The notes beneath the pieces are model-generated. The model was not told where the DNA came from. It did not search any database and worked only from the letters and a program-made list of their open reading frames with translations. A stretch of DNA of 64,000 bases, from positions 62,001 to 126,000 of the forward strand of contig NZ_JASCIS010000019.1 in the NCBI RefSeq assembly GCF_029968015.1, written 5' to 3'. This DNA comes from Streptomyces luteolus (GTDB taxonomy: Bacteria > Actinomycetota > Actinomycetes > Streptomycetales > Streptomycetaceae). Positions 8,472 to 16,910 of the stretch are shown one piece after another (position 1 is the first letter of the stretch; the number at the start of each line of letters is the position of its first letter). A program made the translations under genes and the position numbers.

Positions 8472-8944
8472 GCGGAGCCGTCGCCCGCCTCTTCTGCGTC
8501 GTCCGCGTTGTCGGCGTCGTCTTCGCCCGGCTTGCGGTACGGATCGGCCCCACCGGCATACGCGGCGCCCGAGGACGCGTCACGCACCGCCTGGTCGGAG
8601 GCGCGTGCCTTGTCGAGGAGGTCCTCGATGGTCTTCGCGTTCTCCGGCAGCGCGTCCGCGACGAACGTCAGGGTCGGGGTGAACTTCACCCCGGCCGCCG
8701 CGCCCACCGCGCTGCGCAGCACGCCCTTGGCGCTCTCCAGGCCGCGGGCCGCGTTCGCCCGCTCCTCGTCGTCGCCGTAGACCGTGTAGAAGACGGTCGC
8801 CTCCCGCAGGTCACCGGTGACCCGGGTGTCGGTGATCGTCACATGCGAACCGAGGCGCGGGTCCTTGATTCCGCGCTGCAGCTTCTCGGCGACCACCTCT
8901 CGGACGAGGTCCGCCAGCTTCTTCGCCCGCGCGTTGTCGGCCAC
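8468..8944 (-). CDS. rbfA: 30S ribosome-binding factor A
   Basis: RbfA helps late maturation of the 30S subunit and of the 16S rRNA 5' end. Matching features are MADNARAKKLADLVREVVAE at the N-terminus, KDPRLGSHVTITDTRVTGDL, the KH-like core ending FVADALPENAKTIEDLL, and an acidic C-terminal tail (DDADNADDAEEAG) seen in actinomycetes. I chose the GTG at 8944 (158 residues) because it has AAGGGAG upstream and matches the family N-terminus; an open frame to 9352 runs into ylxP. The stop overlaps the truB start. Confidence 0.95.
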   Translation of the reverse strand: MADNARAKKLADLVREVVAEKLQRGIKDPRLGSHVTITDTRVTGDLREATVFYTVYGDDEERANAARGLESAKGVLRSAVGAAAGVKFTPTLTFVADALPENAKTIEDLLDKARASDQAVRDASSGAAYAGGADPYRKPGEDDADNADDAEEAGDGSA

Positions 8945-8997
8945 TGGTCCGTCTCCCTTTTTCCTTGCTTTTCCTACGTACCAACGGTGCGTCTGCG

Positions 8998-9291
8998 TCA
9001 GTCGTCGTCGCCGTGCAGCCGCCGACGCACCGACAGCAGCTCCACCTCGGGTCTGGCGGCCATCAACCGCTCGCACCGGTCCAGTACGTCCGACAGATGC
9101 CCCGTGTCCCCCGACACCATCGCCACTCCGATCTCGGCCCTGCGGTAGAGATCCTGCTCGCCGACCTCCGCCACACTCACGGCGAATTTCCGGTGCAGCT
9201 CGGCGACGATGGGGCGGACCACGGAACGCTTCTCCTTCAGGGACCGTACGTCGCCGAGGAGCAGATCGAAGGACAGAGTCCCCACATACAT
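8998..9291 (-). CDS. ylxP: YlxP family (DUF503) protein
   Basis: A 97-residue protein starting MYVGTLSFDLLLGDVRSLKEKR, the hallmark of the DUF503 family that sits between infB and rbfA in many Gram-positive bacteria. The family is linked to ribosome assembly or translation by gene context; its biochemistry is not settled. The gap to rbfA is 53 bp, and the infB hairpin (9372-9415) lies just upstream, so ylxP-rbfA-truB may be partly expressed from read-through. The ribosome site before the ATG is weak. Confidence 0.9.
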   Translation of the reverse strand: MYVGTLSFDLLLGDVRSLKEKRSVVRPIVAELHRKFAVSVAEVGEQDLYRRAEIGVAMVSGDTGHLSDVLDRCERLMAARPEVELLSVRRRLHGDDD

Positions 9292-9371
9292 GTGTTGTCC
9301 GGATGACCCGCCGGTACGGGATGGAGGGCCCTGCGACTCTTGGCAGGGACATCCAAACCGTACACGGAACG

Positions 9372-9415
9372 GCCGGGGCCGATCGACGGAAATTCTCCCG
9401 TCGACCGGCCCCGGC
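9372..9415 (-). terminator. Hairpin between infB and ylxP
   Basis: An 18-bp stem (9372-9389 with 9398-9415) carries one mismatch and an 8-nt loop, 12 bp past the infB stop. It has no strong T run on the minus strand, so it may attenuate or process the message rather than end it fully, given that ylxP, rbfA and truB follow on the same strand. Confidence 0.65.
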
Positions 9416-9426
9416 TCGTTGCTCGA

Positions 9427-12400
9427 TCAGCCGCGCGGCTTCTCTCGCATCTCGTACGTCGCGATGACGTCGTCGATCTTGATGTCGTTGAAGTTTCCGA
9501 GGTTGATACCGCCCTCGAAGCCTTCGCGGATCTCGGTGACGTCGTCCTTGAAGCGGCGCAGACCGGTGATCGTGAGGTTCTCGGAGATCACCTTGCCGTC
9601 GCGGAGCAGACGCGCCTTCGTGTTGCGCTTGACCTCGCCGGAGCGGACAAGGACACCGGCGATGTTGCCCAGCTTGGACGAGCGGAAGATCTCGCGGATC
9701 TCCGCCGTGCCGAGCTCGACCTCTTCGTACTCCGGCTTGAGCATGCCCTTGAGGGCCGCCTCGATCTCCTCGATCGCCTGGTAGATGACCGAGTAGTACC
9801 GGACGTCCACACCCTCGCGCTCGGCCATCTGCGTGGCACGCCCGGCGGCGCGCACGTTGAAGCCGATCACGATGGCGTCGGAGCCCATCGCCAGGTCGAT
9901 GTCCGACTCGGTGACGGCACCCACACCGCGGTGCAGGACGCGGATGTCGACCTCTTCGCCGACGTCCAGCTGCAGCAGCGAGGACTCGAGGGCCTCGACC
10001 GAACCGGACGCGTCGCCCTTGATGATGAGGTTGAGCTGCTCGACCTCGCCGGCCTTGAGCACCTTGTCGAGGTCCTCGAGGGACACCCGGCGGGTGCGCT
10101 TGGCGAACGCGGCGTTGCGCTCACGGGCGGCGCGCTTCTCGGCGATCTGACGGGCCGTACGGTCCTCGTCGACCACCAGGAAGTTGTCACCGGCGCCCGG
10201 GACGTTGGTGAGACCGAGGACCAGGACCGGCGTCGACGGCTCGGCCACCTCCACGTTCTCGCCCTTGTCGTCGAGCATGGCGCGGACACGGCCGTACGCG
10301 TCGCCGGCGACGAGGGTGTCACCGACGCGCAGCGTGCCGCGCTGGACCAGGACGGTCGCGACGGCGCCGCGGCCCTTGTCCAGGTGCGCCTCGATCGCGA
10401 TGCCCTGCGCGTCCTGCTCCGGGTTGGCCCGCAGGTCGAGCGAGGCGTCGGCGGTGAGGACGACGGCCTCGAGCAGGGAGTCGATGTTCTCGCCCTGCTT
10501 GGCGGAGATGTCGACGAACATCGTCTCGCCGCCGTACTCCTCGGCCACCAGGCCGTACTCGGTCAGCTGACCGCGCACCTTGGTCGGGTCGGCACCCTCG
10601 ACGTCGATCTTGTTGACCGCGACCACGATCGGCACGTCGGCCGCCTTGGCGTGGTTCAGCGCCTCGATCGTCTGCGGCATCACACCGTCGTTGGCCGCCA
10701 CCACGAGGATCGCGATGTCGGTCGACTTGGCACCGCGGGCACGCATGGCGGTGAACGCCTCGTGACCCGGGGTGTCGATGAAGGTGATGCGACGGTCGTC
10801 GCCGTTGACCTCGGTCGCGACCTGGTAGGCACCGATGTGCTGGGTGATGCCACCGGCCTCGCCCGCGACGACGTTCGTCTTGCGAATGGCGTCGAGGAGG
10901 CGGGTCTTACCGTGGTCGACGTGACCCATGACGGTCACTACCGGCGGACGCGAGACCAGAGCGGCCTCGCCGCCCTCGTCCTCGCCCCACTCCAGGTCGA
11001 AGGACTCGAGCAGCTCGCGGTCCTCCTCCTCGGGGCTGACGATCTGAACCGTGTAGTTCATCTCCTCGCCGAGGAGCGTCAGCGTCTCGTCGGAGACGGA
11101 CTGCGTGGCCGTGACCATCTCGCCGAGGTTCATCATCACCGCGACGAGCGACGCCGGGTTGGCGTTGATCTTCTCGGCGAAGTCGGTGAGGGAGGCACCG
11201 CGCGACAGGCGAACGGTCTCGCCGTTGCCGCGAGGCAGCATCACACCGCCGACCGACGGGGCCTGCATGGCCTCGTACTCCTGGCGCCTCTGCCGCTTCG
11301 ACTTGCGGCCGCGACGCGCGGGACCGCCGGGACGGCCGAAGGCGCCCTGCGTGCCACCACGGCCACCCGGACCACCGGGACGACCGCCGAAGCCGGGACG
11401 GCCACCGCCGCCACCGAAGCCGCCGGGACGACCGCCGCCGCCACCGCCGCCACCGGGACGACCGGCGAAGCCGCCGCCGCCGCCACCGGGACCGCCGGGA
11501 CGACCGGCGAAGCCGGGACGACCGCCGCCGCCACCGCCGGGACGACCGCCGCCACCGGGACCACGGCCACCGCCGGGGCCACCACCGGGACGCGGGCCGG
11601 CAGCGGGACGCTGCGGCATCATGCCCGGGTTCGGACGGTTACCGCCGCCAGGCCGCGGACCACCCTGTCCCGCGGCGCCGCCGCCCTGCGGACGGGGCAT
11701 GCCGCCCGGAGTCGGACGGGCACCGCCCTGACCCTGCGGACGGGGACCACCCTGGCCGCCGCCCTGACCCTGCGGACGCGGGCCGCCCGGGGCACCGGGG
11801 CCGCCGGGGCGCGGGGCGCCGCCGGGACGGGGCGCCGAGGGGCGCGCCATGCCGGTGGAACCACCAGAGGTGAAGGGGTTGTTGCCCGGACGCGGGCCGG
11901 CGGCACGACCACCGGGACGCGGGGCGCGCTCGCCACCGGGGCGCGGGGCACGCTCGCCACCGGGACGGGACTGACCACCCTGGCCGGGGGCCGGACGGCC
12001 ACCGGGCTTGGGGGCGCCGGGACGCGGAGCCTGGCGCTCACCGCCGGGCTTGGGGCCCTGCGCAGCGGCCGGGGGCGCGCTGAACTCGGGCTGCGCCGGG
12101 GCCGCCGGGGCGGGCTTGGGCGCCGCCGCGGGCTTCGGACCAGGCGTGGGACGCGGACCCGGACTCGGCGCTGCGGGCGCCGCGGGCTTCTCGGCCGCGG
12201 CCGGCTTGGGGGCCGGCGCGGGCTTGGGTGCGGCAGGCTTCGCGGCCTGCGCGGGGGACGGTGCCGACGGCTTCGCGGGTGCGGCCTTGCGCGGCGCGGC
12301 GGGCTTGGCGGACTTGCCGCCGCCTGCGCCGGAGCCGGACTGCAGCGCGTCAGTCAGCTTTCGAACAACGGGCGCCTCGATCGTCGAAGACGCCGAACGG

Positions 12401-12492
12401 ACGAATTCACCGAGTTCTTGGAGCTTGGCCATGACGACCTTGCTCTCTACCCCGAACTCCTTGGCGAGTTCGTATACCCGGACCTTAGCCAC
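9427..12492 (-). CDS. infB: Translation initiation factor IF-2
   Basis: IF2 is the GTPase that places initiator fMet-tRNA on the 30S subunit and promotes subunit joining. The N-terminus (AKVRVYELAKEFGVESKVVM, residues 2-21) is the IF2_N helix bundle. Residues about 50-395 are a low-complexity Pro, Ala, Gly and Arg region, with GGGRPGG-type repeats at 300-385. A second IF2_N domain contains NGETVRLSRGASLTDFAEKI. The G domain has GHVDHGKT (about 522-529), DTPGHEAF and NKID. Domains II-IV complete 1021 residues. GTG start with AAGGAG at good spacing. Actinomycete IF2 is typically this long. Confidence 0.98.
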   Translation of the reverse strand: MAKVRVYELAKEFGVESKVVMAKLQELGEFVRSASSTIEAPVVRKLTDALQSGSGAGGGKSAKPAAPRKAAPAKPSAPSPAQAAKPAAPKPAPAPKPAAAEKPAAPAAPSPGPRPTPGPKPAAAPKPAPAAPAQPEFSAPPAAAQGPKPGGERQAPRPGAPKPGGRPAPGQGGQSRPGGERAPRPGGERAPRPGGRAAGPRPGNNPFTSGGSTGMARPSAPRPGGAPRPGGPGAPGGPRPQGQGGGQGGPRPQGQGGARPTPGGMPRPQGGGAAGQGGPRPGGGNRPNPGMMPQRPAAGPRPGGGPGGGRGPGGGGRPGGGGGGRPGFAGRPGGPGGGGGGFAGRPGGGGGGGGRPGGFGGGGGRPGFGGRPGGPGGRGGTQGAFGRPGGPARRGRKSKRQRRQEYEAMQAPSVGGVMLPRGNGETVRLSRGASLTDFAEKINANPASLVAVMMNLGEMVTATQSVSDETLTLLGEEMNYTVQIVSPEEEDRELLESFDLEWGEDEGGEAALVSRPPVVTVMGHVDHGKTRLLDAIRKTNVVAGEAGGITQHIGAYQVATEVNGDDRRITFIDTPGHEAFTAMRARGAKSTDIAILVVAANDGVMPQTIEALNHAKAADVPIVVAVNKIDVEGADPTKVRGQLTEYGLVAEEYGGETMFVDISAKQGENIDSLLEAVVLTADASLDLRANPEQDAQGIAIEAHLDKGRGAVATVLVQRGTLRVGDTLVAGDAYGRVRAMLDDKGENVEVAEPSTPVLVLGLTNVPGAGDNFLVVDEDRTARQIAEKRAARERNAAFAKRTRRVSLEDLDKVLKAGEVEQLNLIIKGDASGSVEALESSLLQLDVGEEVDIRVLHRGVGAVTESDIDLAMGSDAIVIGFNVRAAGRATQMAEREGVDVRYYSVIYQAIEEIEAALKGMLKPEYEEVELGTAEIREIFRSSKLGNIAGVLVRSGEVKRNTKARLLRDGKVISENLTITGLRRFKDDVTEIREGFEGGINLGNFNDIKIDDVIATYEMREKPRG

Positions 12493-12641
12493 TTCGCTCC
12501 TTTTAGGTCCGGGTTACCGCCGGACCGTCGCTACTTCATGGGCGTACTCATCGCGTACTCATCGAGTGCTCATCGCAATCTCGACCTACTTCCAACTCGC
12601 GAGGTACCAGCACTGCACGGCGGTTCCGTGCGGTGATGTTC

Positions 12642-12950
12642 TTACGGTTGCGCCTGCTCGACATACCGGCTGAGATCCGTGGTGTCGAGCGGACCACGGA
12701 CGCGGTACGACCTGAGGAACGCTCGGCGGCGGACCGCCATGTCCAGACAGACCGGGGCGGGGTGTACATACGCACCCCGGCCGGGCAGCGTACCGCGAGG
12801 GTCGGGAACCAGGCGGACTCCTTTTCCGGAGTCCTCGGCGCCTTCGCCCGCGGCCATCACGATCCGCAACAGATCGGTCTTGGCCGCCCGCTCCCGGCAT
12901 CCCACACAGGTTCGCTCAGGGCATGCTCCGGCATGCGTCCGGCCAGACAC
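12642..12950 (-). CDS. ylxR: YlxR family (DUF448) RNA-binding protein
   Basis: A 102-residue protein with ERTCVGCRERAAKTDLLRIV, the family's conserved RxCxxCR motif, and the late GRGAYVHPAPVCLDMAVRRR segment. YlxR proteins lie between nusA and infB and are nucleic-acid-binding. The start at ATG 12950 keeps the full N-terminus; no good ribosome site is visible, so the exact start is less certain. The gene is 130 bp after nusA and 150 bp before infB, and the latter gap contains three imperfect gtactcatcg repeats (12545-12573). Confidence 0.9.
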   Translation of the reverse strand: MSGRTHAGACPERTCVGCRERAAKTDLLRIVMAAGEGAEDSGKGVRLVPDPRGTLPGRGAYVHPAPVCLDMAVRRRAFLRSYRVRGPLDTTDLSRYVEQAQP

Positions 12951-13080
12951 GCTTAAGTCTACCTCCCCGCACCGACCTCACCCCTTTGGGGGAGAAATCG
13001 AACGGCCGTCGTCTTGATCTCGGCGAAACCCGGCGTGATCTCGCCAACACCGGGCGTACGCGACGTATTCCGGACCGGAG

Positions 13081-14076
13081 TCAGCCCTGGTCGTGCTGCG
13101 GCTGCTCGGTGTCCGGGCGGATGTCGATGCGCCAGCCGGTGAGGCGGGCGGCGAGGCGGGCGTTCTGGCCCTCCTTGCCGATGGCGAGCGACAGCTGGTA
13201 GTCCGGCACGGTCACCCGCGCGGAGCGGGCGGCGAGGTCCACGATCTCGACCTTGCTGACCCGGGCCGGGGACAGGGCGTTGGCCACCATGTCGGCCGGG
13301 TCGTCGGACCAGTCGACGATGTCGATCTTCTCGCCGTTCAGCTCCGCCATGACGTTGCGCACCCGGCCGCCCATCGGACCGATGCAGGCACCCTTGGCGT
13401 TCAGGCCGGAACGGGTCGAGCGGACCGCGATCTTGGTGCGGTGTCCGGCCTCGCGCGCGATGGCGGCGATCTCCACCGAGCCGTCCGCGATCTCCGGGAC
13501 CTCGAGCGAGAACAGCTTCTTCACGAGGTTCGGATGCGTACGCGAAAGAGTCACCGACGGACCGCGTACGCCCTTGACGGCACGCACCACGTACGACCGC
13601 AGGCGCATGCCGTGCTCGTACGTCTCGCCCGGGACCTGCTCCTGCACCGGCAGGATCGCCTCGAGCTTGCCGATGTCGACCAGGACGTTCTTCGGGTCGC
13701 GGCCCTGCTGCACGACACCGGTGACGATGTCGCCCTCGCGGCCGGCGTACTCGCCGAGCGTCGCGTCGTCCTCGGCGTCCCGCAGGCGCTGCAGGATGAC
13801 CTGCTTCGCCGTGGTCGCCGCGATCCGGCCGAAGCCGGACGGGGTGTCGTCGAACTCCCGGGCCTCCTGGCCCTCTTCGAGCTCGGCGGCCTCCTCCTTC
13901 GCCCAGACCGTCACGTGCCCGCTGTGGCGGTCGAGCTCCACGCGCGCGTGGCGGCGGCTTCCCTCAGTGCGGTGGTAGGCGATGAGGAGGGCCGACTCGA
14001 TCGCCTCGACGAGCAGGTCGAAGGAGATCTCCTTCTCCCGGACCAGACCCCGCAGGGCACTCATGTCGATGTCCAC
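13081..14076 (-). CDS. nusA: Transcription termination/antitermination factor NusA
   Basis: NusA binds RNA polymerase and nascent RNA to control pausing and termination. The N-terminal domain starts MDIDMSALRGLVREKEISFD; the S1 domain includes GREGDIVTGVVQQG; the KH domains contain AKGACIGPMGGRVRNV and LAIGKEGQNARLAARLTGW. At 331 residues it lacks the C-terminal acidic repeats of the E. coli protein, as usual in actinomycetes. The GTG start at 14076 is 2 bp after the rimP stop, so the two are translated together. Confidence 0.97.
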   Translation of the reverse strand: MDIDMSALRGLVREKEISFDLLVEAIESALLIAYHRTEGSRRHARVELDRHSGHVTVWAKEEAAELEEGQEAREFDDTPSGFGRIAATTAKQVILQRLRDAEDDATLGEYAGREGDIVTGVVQQGRDPKNVLVDIGKLEAILPVQEQVPGETYEHGMRLRSYVVRAVKGVRGPSVTLSRTHPNLVKKLFSLEVPEIADGSVEIAAIAREAGHRTKIAVRSTRSGLNAKGACIGPMGGRVRNVMAELNGEKIDIVDWSDDPADMVANALSPARVSKVEIVDLAARSARVTVPDYQLSLAIGKEGQNARLAARLTGWRIDIRPDTEQPQHDQG

Positions 14077-14078
14077 GG

Positions 14079-14603
14079 CTACGCCTCCTCTGTGTTCTCG
14101 GTGTTGTCGGCGGGCTTGTTCTTGCGGTTGAACTCGATCTCCACGCGCGCCTTGGCGATGTCCGCGAAGGCCAGGCGGCGGGCGGTGGCCTTGCGGCCCT
14201 TCACGCCGGGCACCTCCAGGTCGAGGCCCTCGTCGTCGACCTTCAGGATCCGCGCGGTCAGCTCGCCGCCGCCGGCCTCGTCGGCCAGCTGGAACTTCAC
14301 GAGGCGGTCCACGGCGCGGACGTAGTGGCGGTGCTGGGTGAGCGGGCGGTCGGCTCCGGGCGAGGTCACCTCGAGGACGTACTCGCCGTCGCCCATGGCG
14401 TCGGCGTCGTCCAGCTTCTGGGAGAGCTCGCGGCTCAGCTCGGCGCAGGTGTCGAGCGAGACCCCGGTGTCCGAATCCACGACGACACGCAGCACGCGGC
14501 GCTTGCCGGCCGGAGTCACGGTGATCTCTTCGAGATCCAGTTCCTTGGAGGTGACGAGCGGTTCAAGCAGGTCCCGCAGCCTCTCGCTCTGGGTGGTGCT
14601 CAT
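14079..14603 (-). CDS. rimP: Ribosome maturation factor RimP
   Basis: RimP assists 30S subunit assembly. The sequence has LRDLLEPLVTSKELDLEEITV, VVVDSDTGVSLDTCAELSR and YVLEVTSPGADRPL, all typical of the family, and an Sm-like C-terminal domain. I start it at ATG 14603 (174 residues), with GAGGAG 8 nt upstream; an open frame to 14699 lacks similarity. It heads the rimP-nusA-ylxR-infB run. A TACGCT hexamer near 14668-14673 on the minus strand could be a -10 element, but I see no matching -35. Confidence 0.95.
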   Translation of the reverse strand: MSTTQSERLRDLLEPLVTSKELDLEEITVTPAGKRRVLRVVVDSDTGVSLDTCAELSRELSQKLDDADAMGDGEYVLEVTSPGADRPLTQHRHYVRAVDRLVKFQLADEAGGGELTARILKVDDEGLDLEVPGVKGRKATARRLAFADIAKARVEIEFNRKNKPADNTENTEEA

Positions 14604-14777
14604 CCGGGTGACTCCTCGGCCGCGTGTGCTGTTGTGGTTGCCGTTCAGATCTGCGTGTCGGTCAAAGCGTATCCGGTCGCACAGGGTGTTGCCGTCCACC
14701 GGGTGGGTCCGACGGTACGGTGATCACGGGCGTGCCCGCTGGACGCGGAACACCTTCTCTTCTGCCGTACGAGCCCC

Positions 14778-15317
14778 ATGAGGACGTCTGCCGTGCCCTT
14801 CACCTTGCCGTCGCGCGCCGGGAGTGACCGGCCGATTCCGCTTGATCCGGGGCGCAGGGCCCTGCTCGTGTCGGCTGTCGGCGCCGTGCTCCTGGCGGGC
14901 TGCTCGGACGCCGGCTCCGACGCGTCCGGCAAGCGTTCCGCCGCCGCCGAGCAGGCCCGCGCGCGGGCGGCCGAGGACAGCGCCGAGTTGCTGAATCGAT
15001 ACGACGCCGTGATCGCCGCCCACCCGGCGCTCGCCGACCGGCTGCGCCCGCTGCGCGCCGAGGTCGCCGAGCACGCGAGGGCCTTCGGGGGCTCCGGGAC
15101 CCGCCCCTCGGGTTCCCCGTCGCCGTCGAGGAAGGCACCCGAGGTACCCGCCGACGAGAGCGGCGCCCTGGCTCAACTCGCGAGCACCGAACGGCAGTTG
15201 GCGGACGGTCGGCGGACCGCGCTGACCGGTGTTCCCGGCGAGCAGGCCAGGCTGTTCGCCTCCGTGGCGGCCGCCGGGGACGTGCACGCGTATCTGCTGA
15301 GCGAGGCGGGCCGATGA
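14778..15317 (+). CDS. Secreted lipoprotein, unknown function
   Basis: A 179-residue protein whose signal region (GRRALLVSAVGAVLLAGC) ends in a lipobox LLAGC, so it is probably anchored to the outer face of the membrane. The mature part is Ala/Arg-rich and helical, with a Pro/Ser linker in the middle, and has no motif I recognise. Its stop overlaps the start of the DUF4439 gene (ATGA), which marks the two as a translationally coupled pair. It diverges from rimP. Confidence 0.8.
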   Translation: MRTSAVPFTLPSRAGSDRPIPLDPGRRALLVSAVGAVLLAGCSDAGSDASGKRSAAAEQARARAAEDSAELLNRYDAVIAAHPALADRLRPLRAEVAEHARAFGGSGTRPSGSPSPSRKAPEVPADESGALAQLASTERQLADGRRTALTGVPGEQARLFASVAAAGDVHAYLLSEAGR

Positions 15318-15784
15318 GTTCCGGGAACAACACCGATCAGCGGGTCGAGGCGTACCAGGCGGCCCTGCGCGCGGAGCACGCGGCGGTGTACGGCTACGGC
15401 GTGGTCGGCGGCCGTATCCGCGAGGGCCGCAGGGACGAGGCACGCTCGGCGTACGACGGGCATCGCGCCCGACGCGACGAACTGCGGCGCACCGTGCGGG
15501 ACTTGGGCGGCACGCCCGTGCAGGCTGAGGCGGCGTACGCCCTGCCGTTCCCGGTACCGGACTCCCCCGCGGCGGCCCGCCTCGCGGCGCAGCTGGAGGA
15601 CCGGGTGGCCGGGGTGTACGCGGACGTCGTACGGGCCACGGAGGGCGAGCGGCGCCGGGCGGCGGCGGACGCGCTGCGCGAGGCAGCGGTGCGGGCGGTG
15701 CGCTGGCGCGGCGGGAGCGTAGCCTTCCCTGGGCTCGCCGAGCGGCATGAGCCCACCTCGGCGGCTGCGACCCCGCAGACCTGA
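15314..15784 (+). CDS. Ferritin-like DUF4439 protein
   Basis: A 156-residue helical protein. The segment YQAALRAEHAAVYGYGVVGGR near the N-terminus and the later LEDRVAGVYADVV match the DUF4439 ferritin-like family of actinomycetes: four helices with Glu, His and Tyr in the first helix. Whether it binds iron is unknown. It has no signal peptide, although its coupled partner (14778-15317) is a lipoprotein. A Pro/Ala-rich tail ends the protein. Confidence 0.8.
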   Translation: MSSGNNTDQRVEAYQAALRAEHAAVYGYGVVGGRIREGRRDEARSAYDGHRARRDELRRTVRDLGGTPVQAEAAYALPFPVPDSPAAARLAAQLEDRVAGVYADVVRATEGERRRAAADALREAAVRAVRWRGGSVAFPGLAERHEPTSAAATPQT

Positions 15785-15831
15785 GCCGAGCCGTACCAGC
15801 AGTCCGCAAGGCCGGAAGGATTCACGCGCGT

Positions 15832-16746
15832 ATGTCGCCCATGGCTTTTGAACCGCCGCAGCGTCTCGTCAAGGCGCTGGGCGAGGCGACGTACGAGGAG
15901 CCGGCCGCCGCGCGGGCTTGGCTGGCGGACCTTCCCGAACTGCTCGAACAGGCCGTCCGGCGGCGGGAGTCGACCGTCGAGCGGCTGCTCGTTCCGGGTG
16001 GCCGGTCCAGTCTGGTGGCCCTGGTGCGGCAGGCCGACGGTACGCCCGCGCTGCTGAAGCTCGCCGCGCCCGGCACCCGTCCCGAGGCGGAGGCCGCGGC
16101 CCTGGCGTGCTGGGACGGCTGGGGGGCGTGCAGGCTCCTTGACGGCCCTGCGGAGGGCGACGGCGCACTGCTCATGGAGCGGCTGCACTCCGAGGTGTCG
16201 CTGCGGTCGCTGCCGGAGGCGAAGGCGCTGCTTGAGGCGGCGGGGACGGTGCGCCGCCTGTGGGTGGAGCCGCCCGCCGAGCGGTCCTTCGAGACGGTCG
16301 CGGAGCGGTCCGCGCGGCTGGCGGCGGCGGTCCGGCCGGTGGACGACGCGATGCGCCCGCTCGTCGATGCGGCGCTCGCCGCGCGGGAGGAGCTGGTCGC
16401 CTCGGAGGCCGAACTGCTGCTCCTGCACGGCGAGTTCAGGCAGGGCAAGGTGCTGGCGGGCGAGCGTACGCCGTGGCTCGCGGTGGGTCCGCATCCGGTC
16501 GTGGGCGAGCGCGCGTACGACCTGGCGGGGCTTGTGCTCGACCGGCTCGACGATCTGGTGGCGGCCAGCGCGGGGGCGTCCACGGCGCGGCGGCGGGTGA
16601 CGAAGCTGGCGGATTCGCTGGAGGTGGACCGGGAGCGGGTCCGGGGCTGGACGCTGTTCCGTGCCGTGGCCTCGGGCACGGAGGCCCTCCGGGCCGGGCG
16701 GCGGTCCCAGGCGGAGGTTCTGCTGGAGTTCGCGTCCTGGTTGTAG
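15832..16746 (+). CDS. Aminoglycoside-phosphotransferase-fold pseudokinase
   Basis: A 304-residue protein with the APH / streptomycin-6-kinase fold. It has an N-lobe segment ALLKLAAPG with Lys76 and a C-lobe run LLLLHGEFRQGKVLAGERT-PWLAVGP followed by PVVGERAYDLAGL. In active members the core is HGDLHxGN and then I-D-P-K-P. Here Asp is Glu201, Asn is Lys206, and the metal Asp is Gly219, so phosphotransfer is unlikely. The start at ATG 15832 has GGAAGG upstream; ATG 15841 is possible. It follows the DUF4439 gene by 47 bp, so it may share that operon. It may be a regulatory or binding protein. Confidence 0.75.
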   Translation: MSPMAFEPPQRLVKALGEATYEEPAAARAWLADLPELLEQAVRRRESTVERLLVPGGRSSLVALVRQADGTPALLKLAAPGTRPEAEAAALACWDGWGACRLLDGPAEGDGALLMERLHSEVSLRSLPEAKALLEAAGTVRRLWVEPPAERSFETVAERSARLAAAVRPVDDAMRPLVDAALAAREELVASEAELLLLHGEFRQGKVLAGERTPWLAVGPHPVVGERAYDLAGLVLDRLDDLVAASAGASTARRRVTKLADSLEVDRERVRGWTLFRAVASGTEALRAGRRSQAEVLLEFASWL

Positions 16747-16792
16747 GTTCCGTGGTCGGCTGCGGCTGGGGGTGCGCCTGCGGCGGGCTTTT

Positions 16793-16892
16793 CTCCCCTC
16801 CCCGCCCCTTCCCGAAATCCTGCGGAGCTTCGGGGGCTCCGCCCCCGGACCCCCGCTCCTCAAACGCCGGAGGGGCTGATAAATCAGCCCCG
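16793..16892. repeat. Intergenic repeat, element A copy
   Basis: Between the convergent pseudokinase and proS genes, cccgccccttcccgaaatcc (16801-16820), gggggctccgcccccgg (16832-16848), ctcctcaaacgccggagggg and the hairpin ggggctgat / atcagcccc repeat the parts of the 3779-3945 element. The position between convergent genes fits a bidirectional terminator. Confidence 0.75.
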
Positions 16893-16910
16893 CCGGCGTG
16901 TTCAGGTGTG

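Noticed and set aside
9340..12636. Plus-strand open frame of 1098 codons opposite infB
   Set aside because: It mirrors the infB low-complexity region (Thr/Gly/Ala runs) and has no start-site support; it is a shadow.
15832..16746. Aminoglycoside resistance kinase
   Set aside because: All the catalytic and metal residues of the motif are changed, so a resistance call is not supported.
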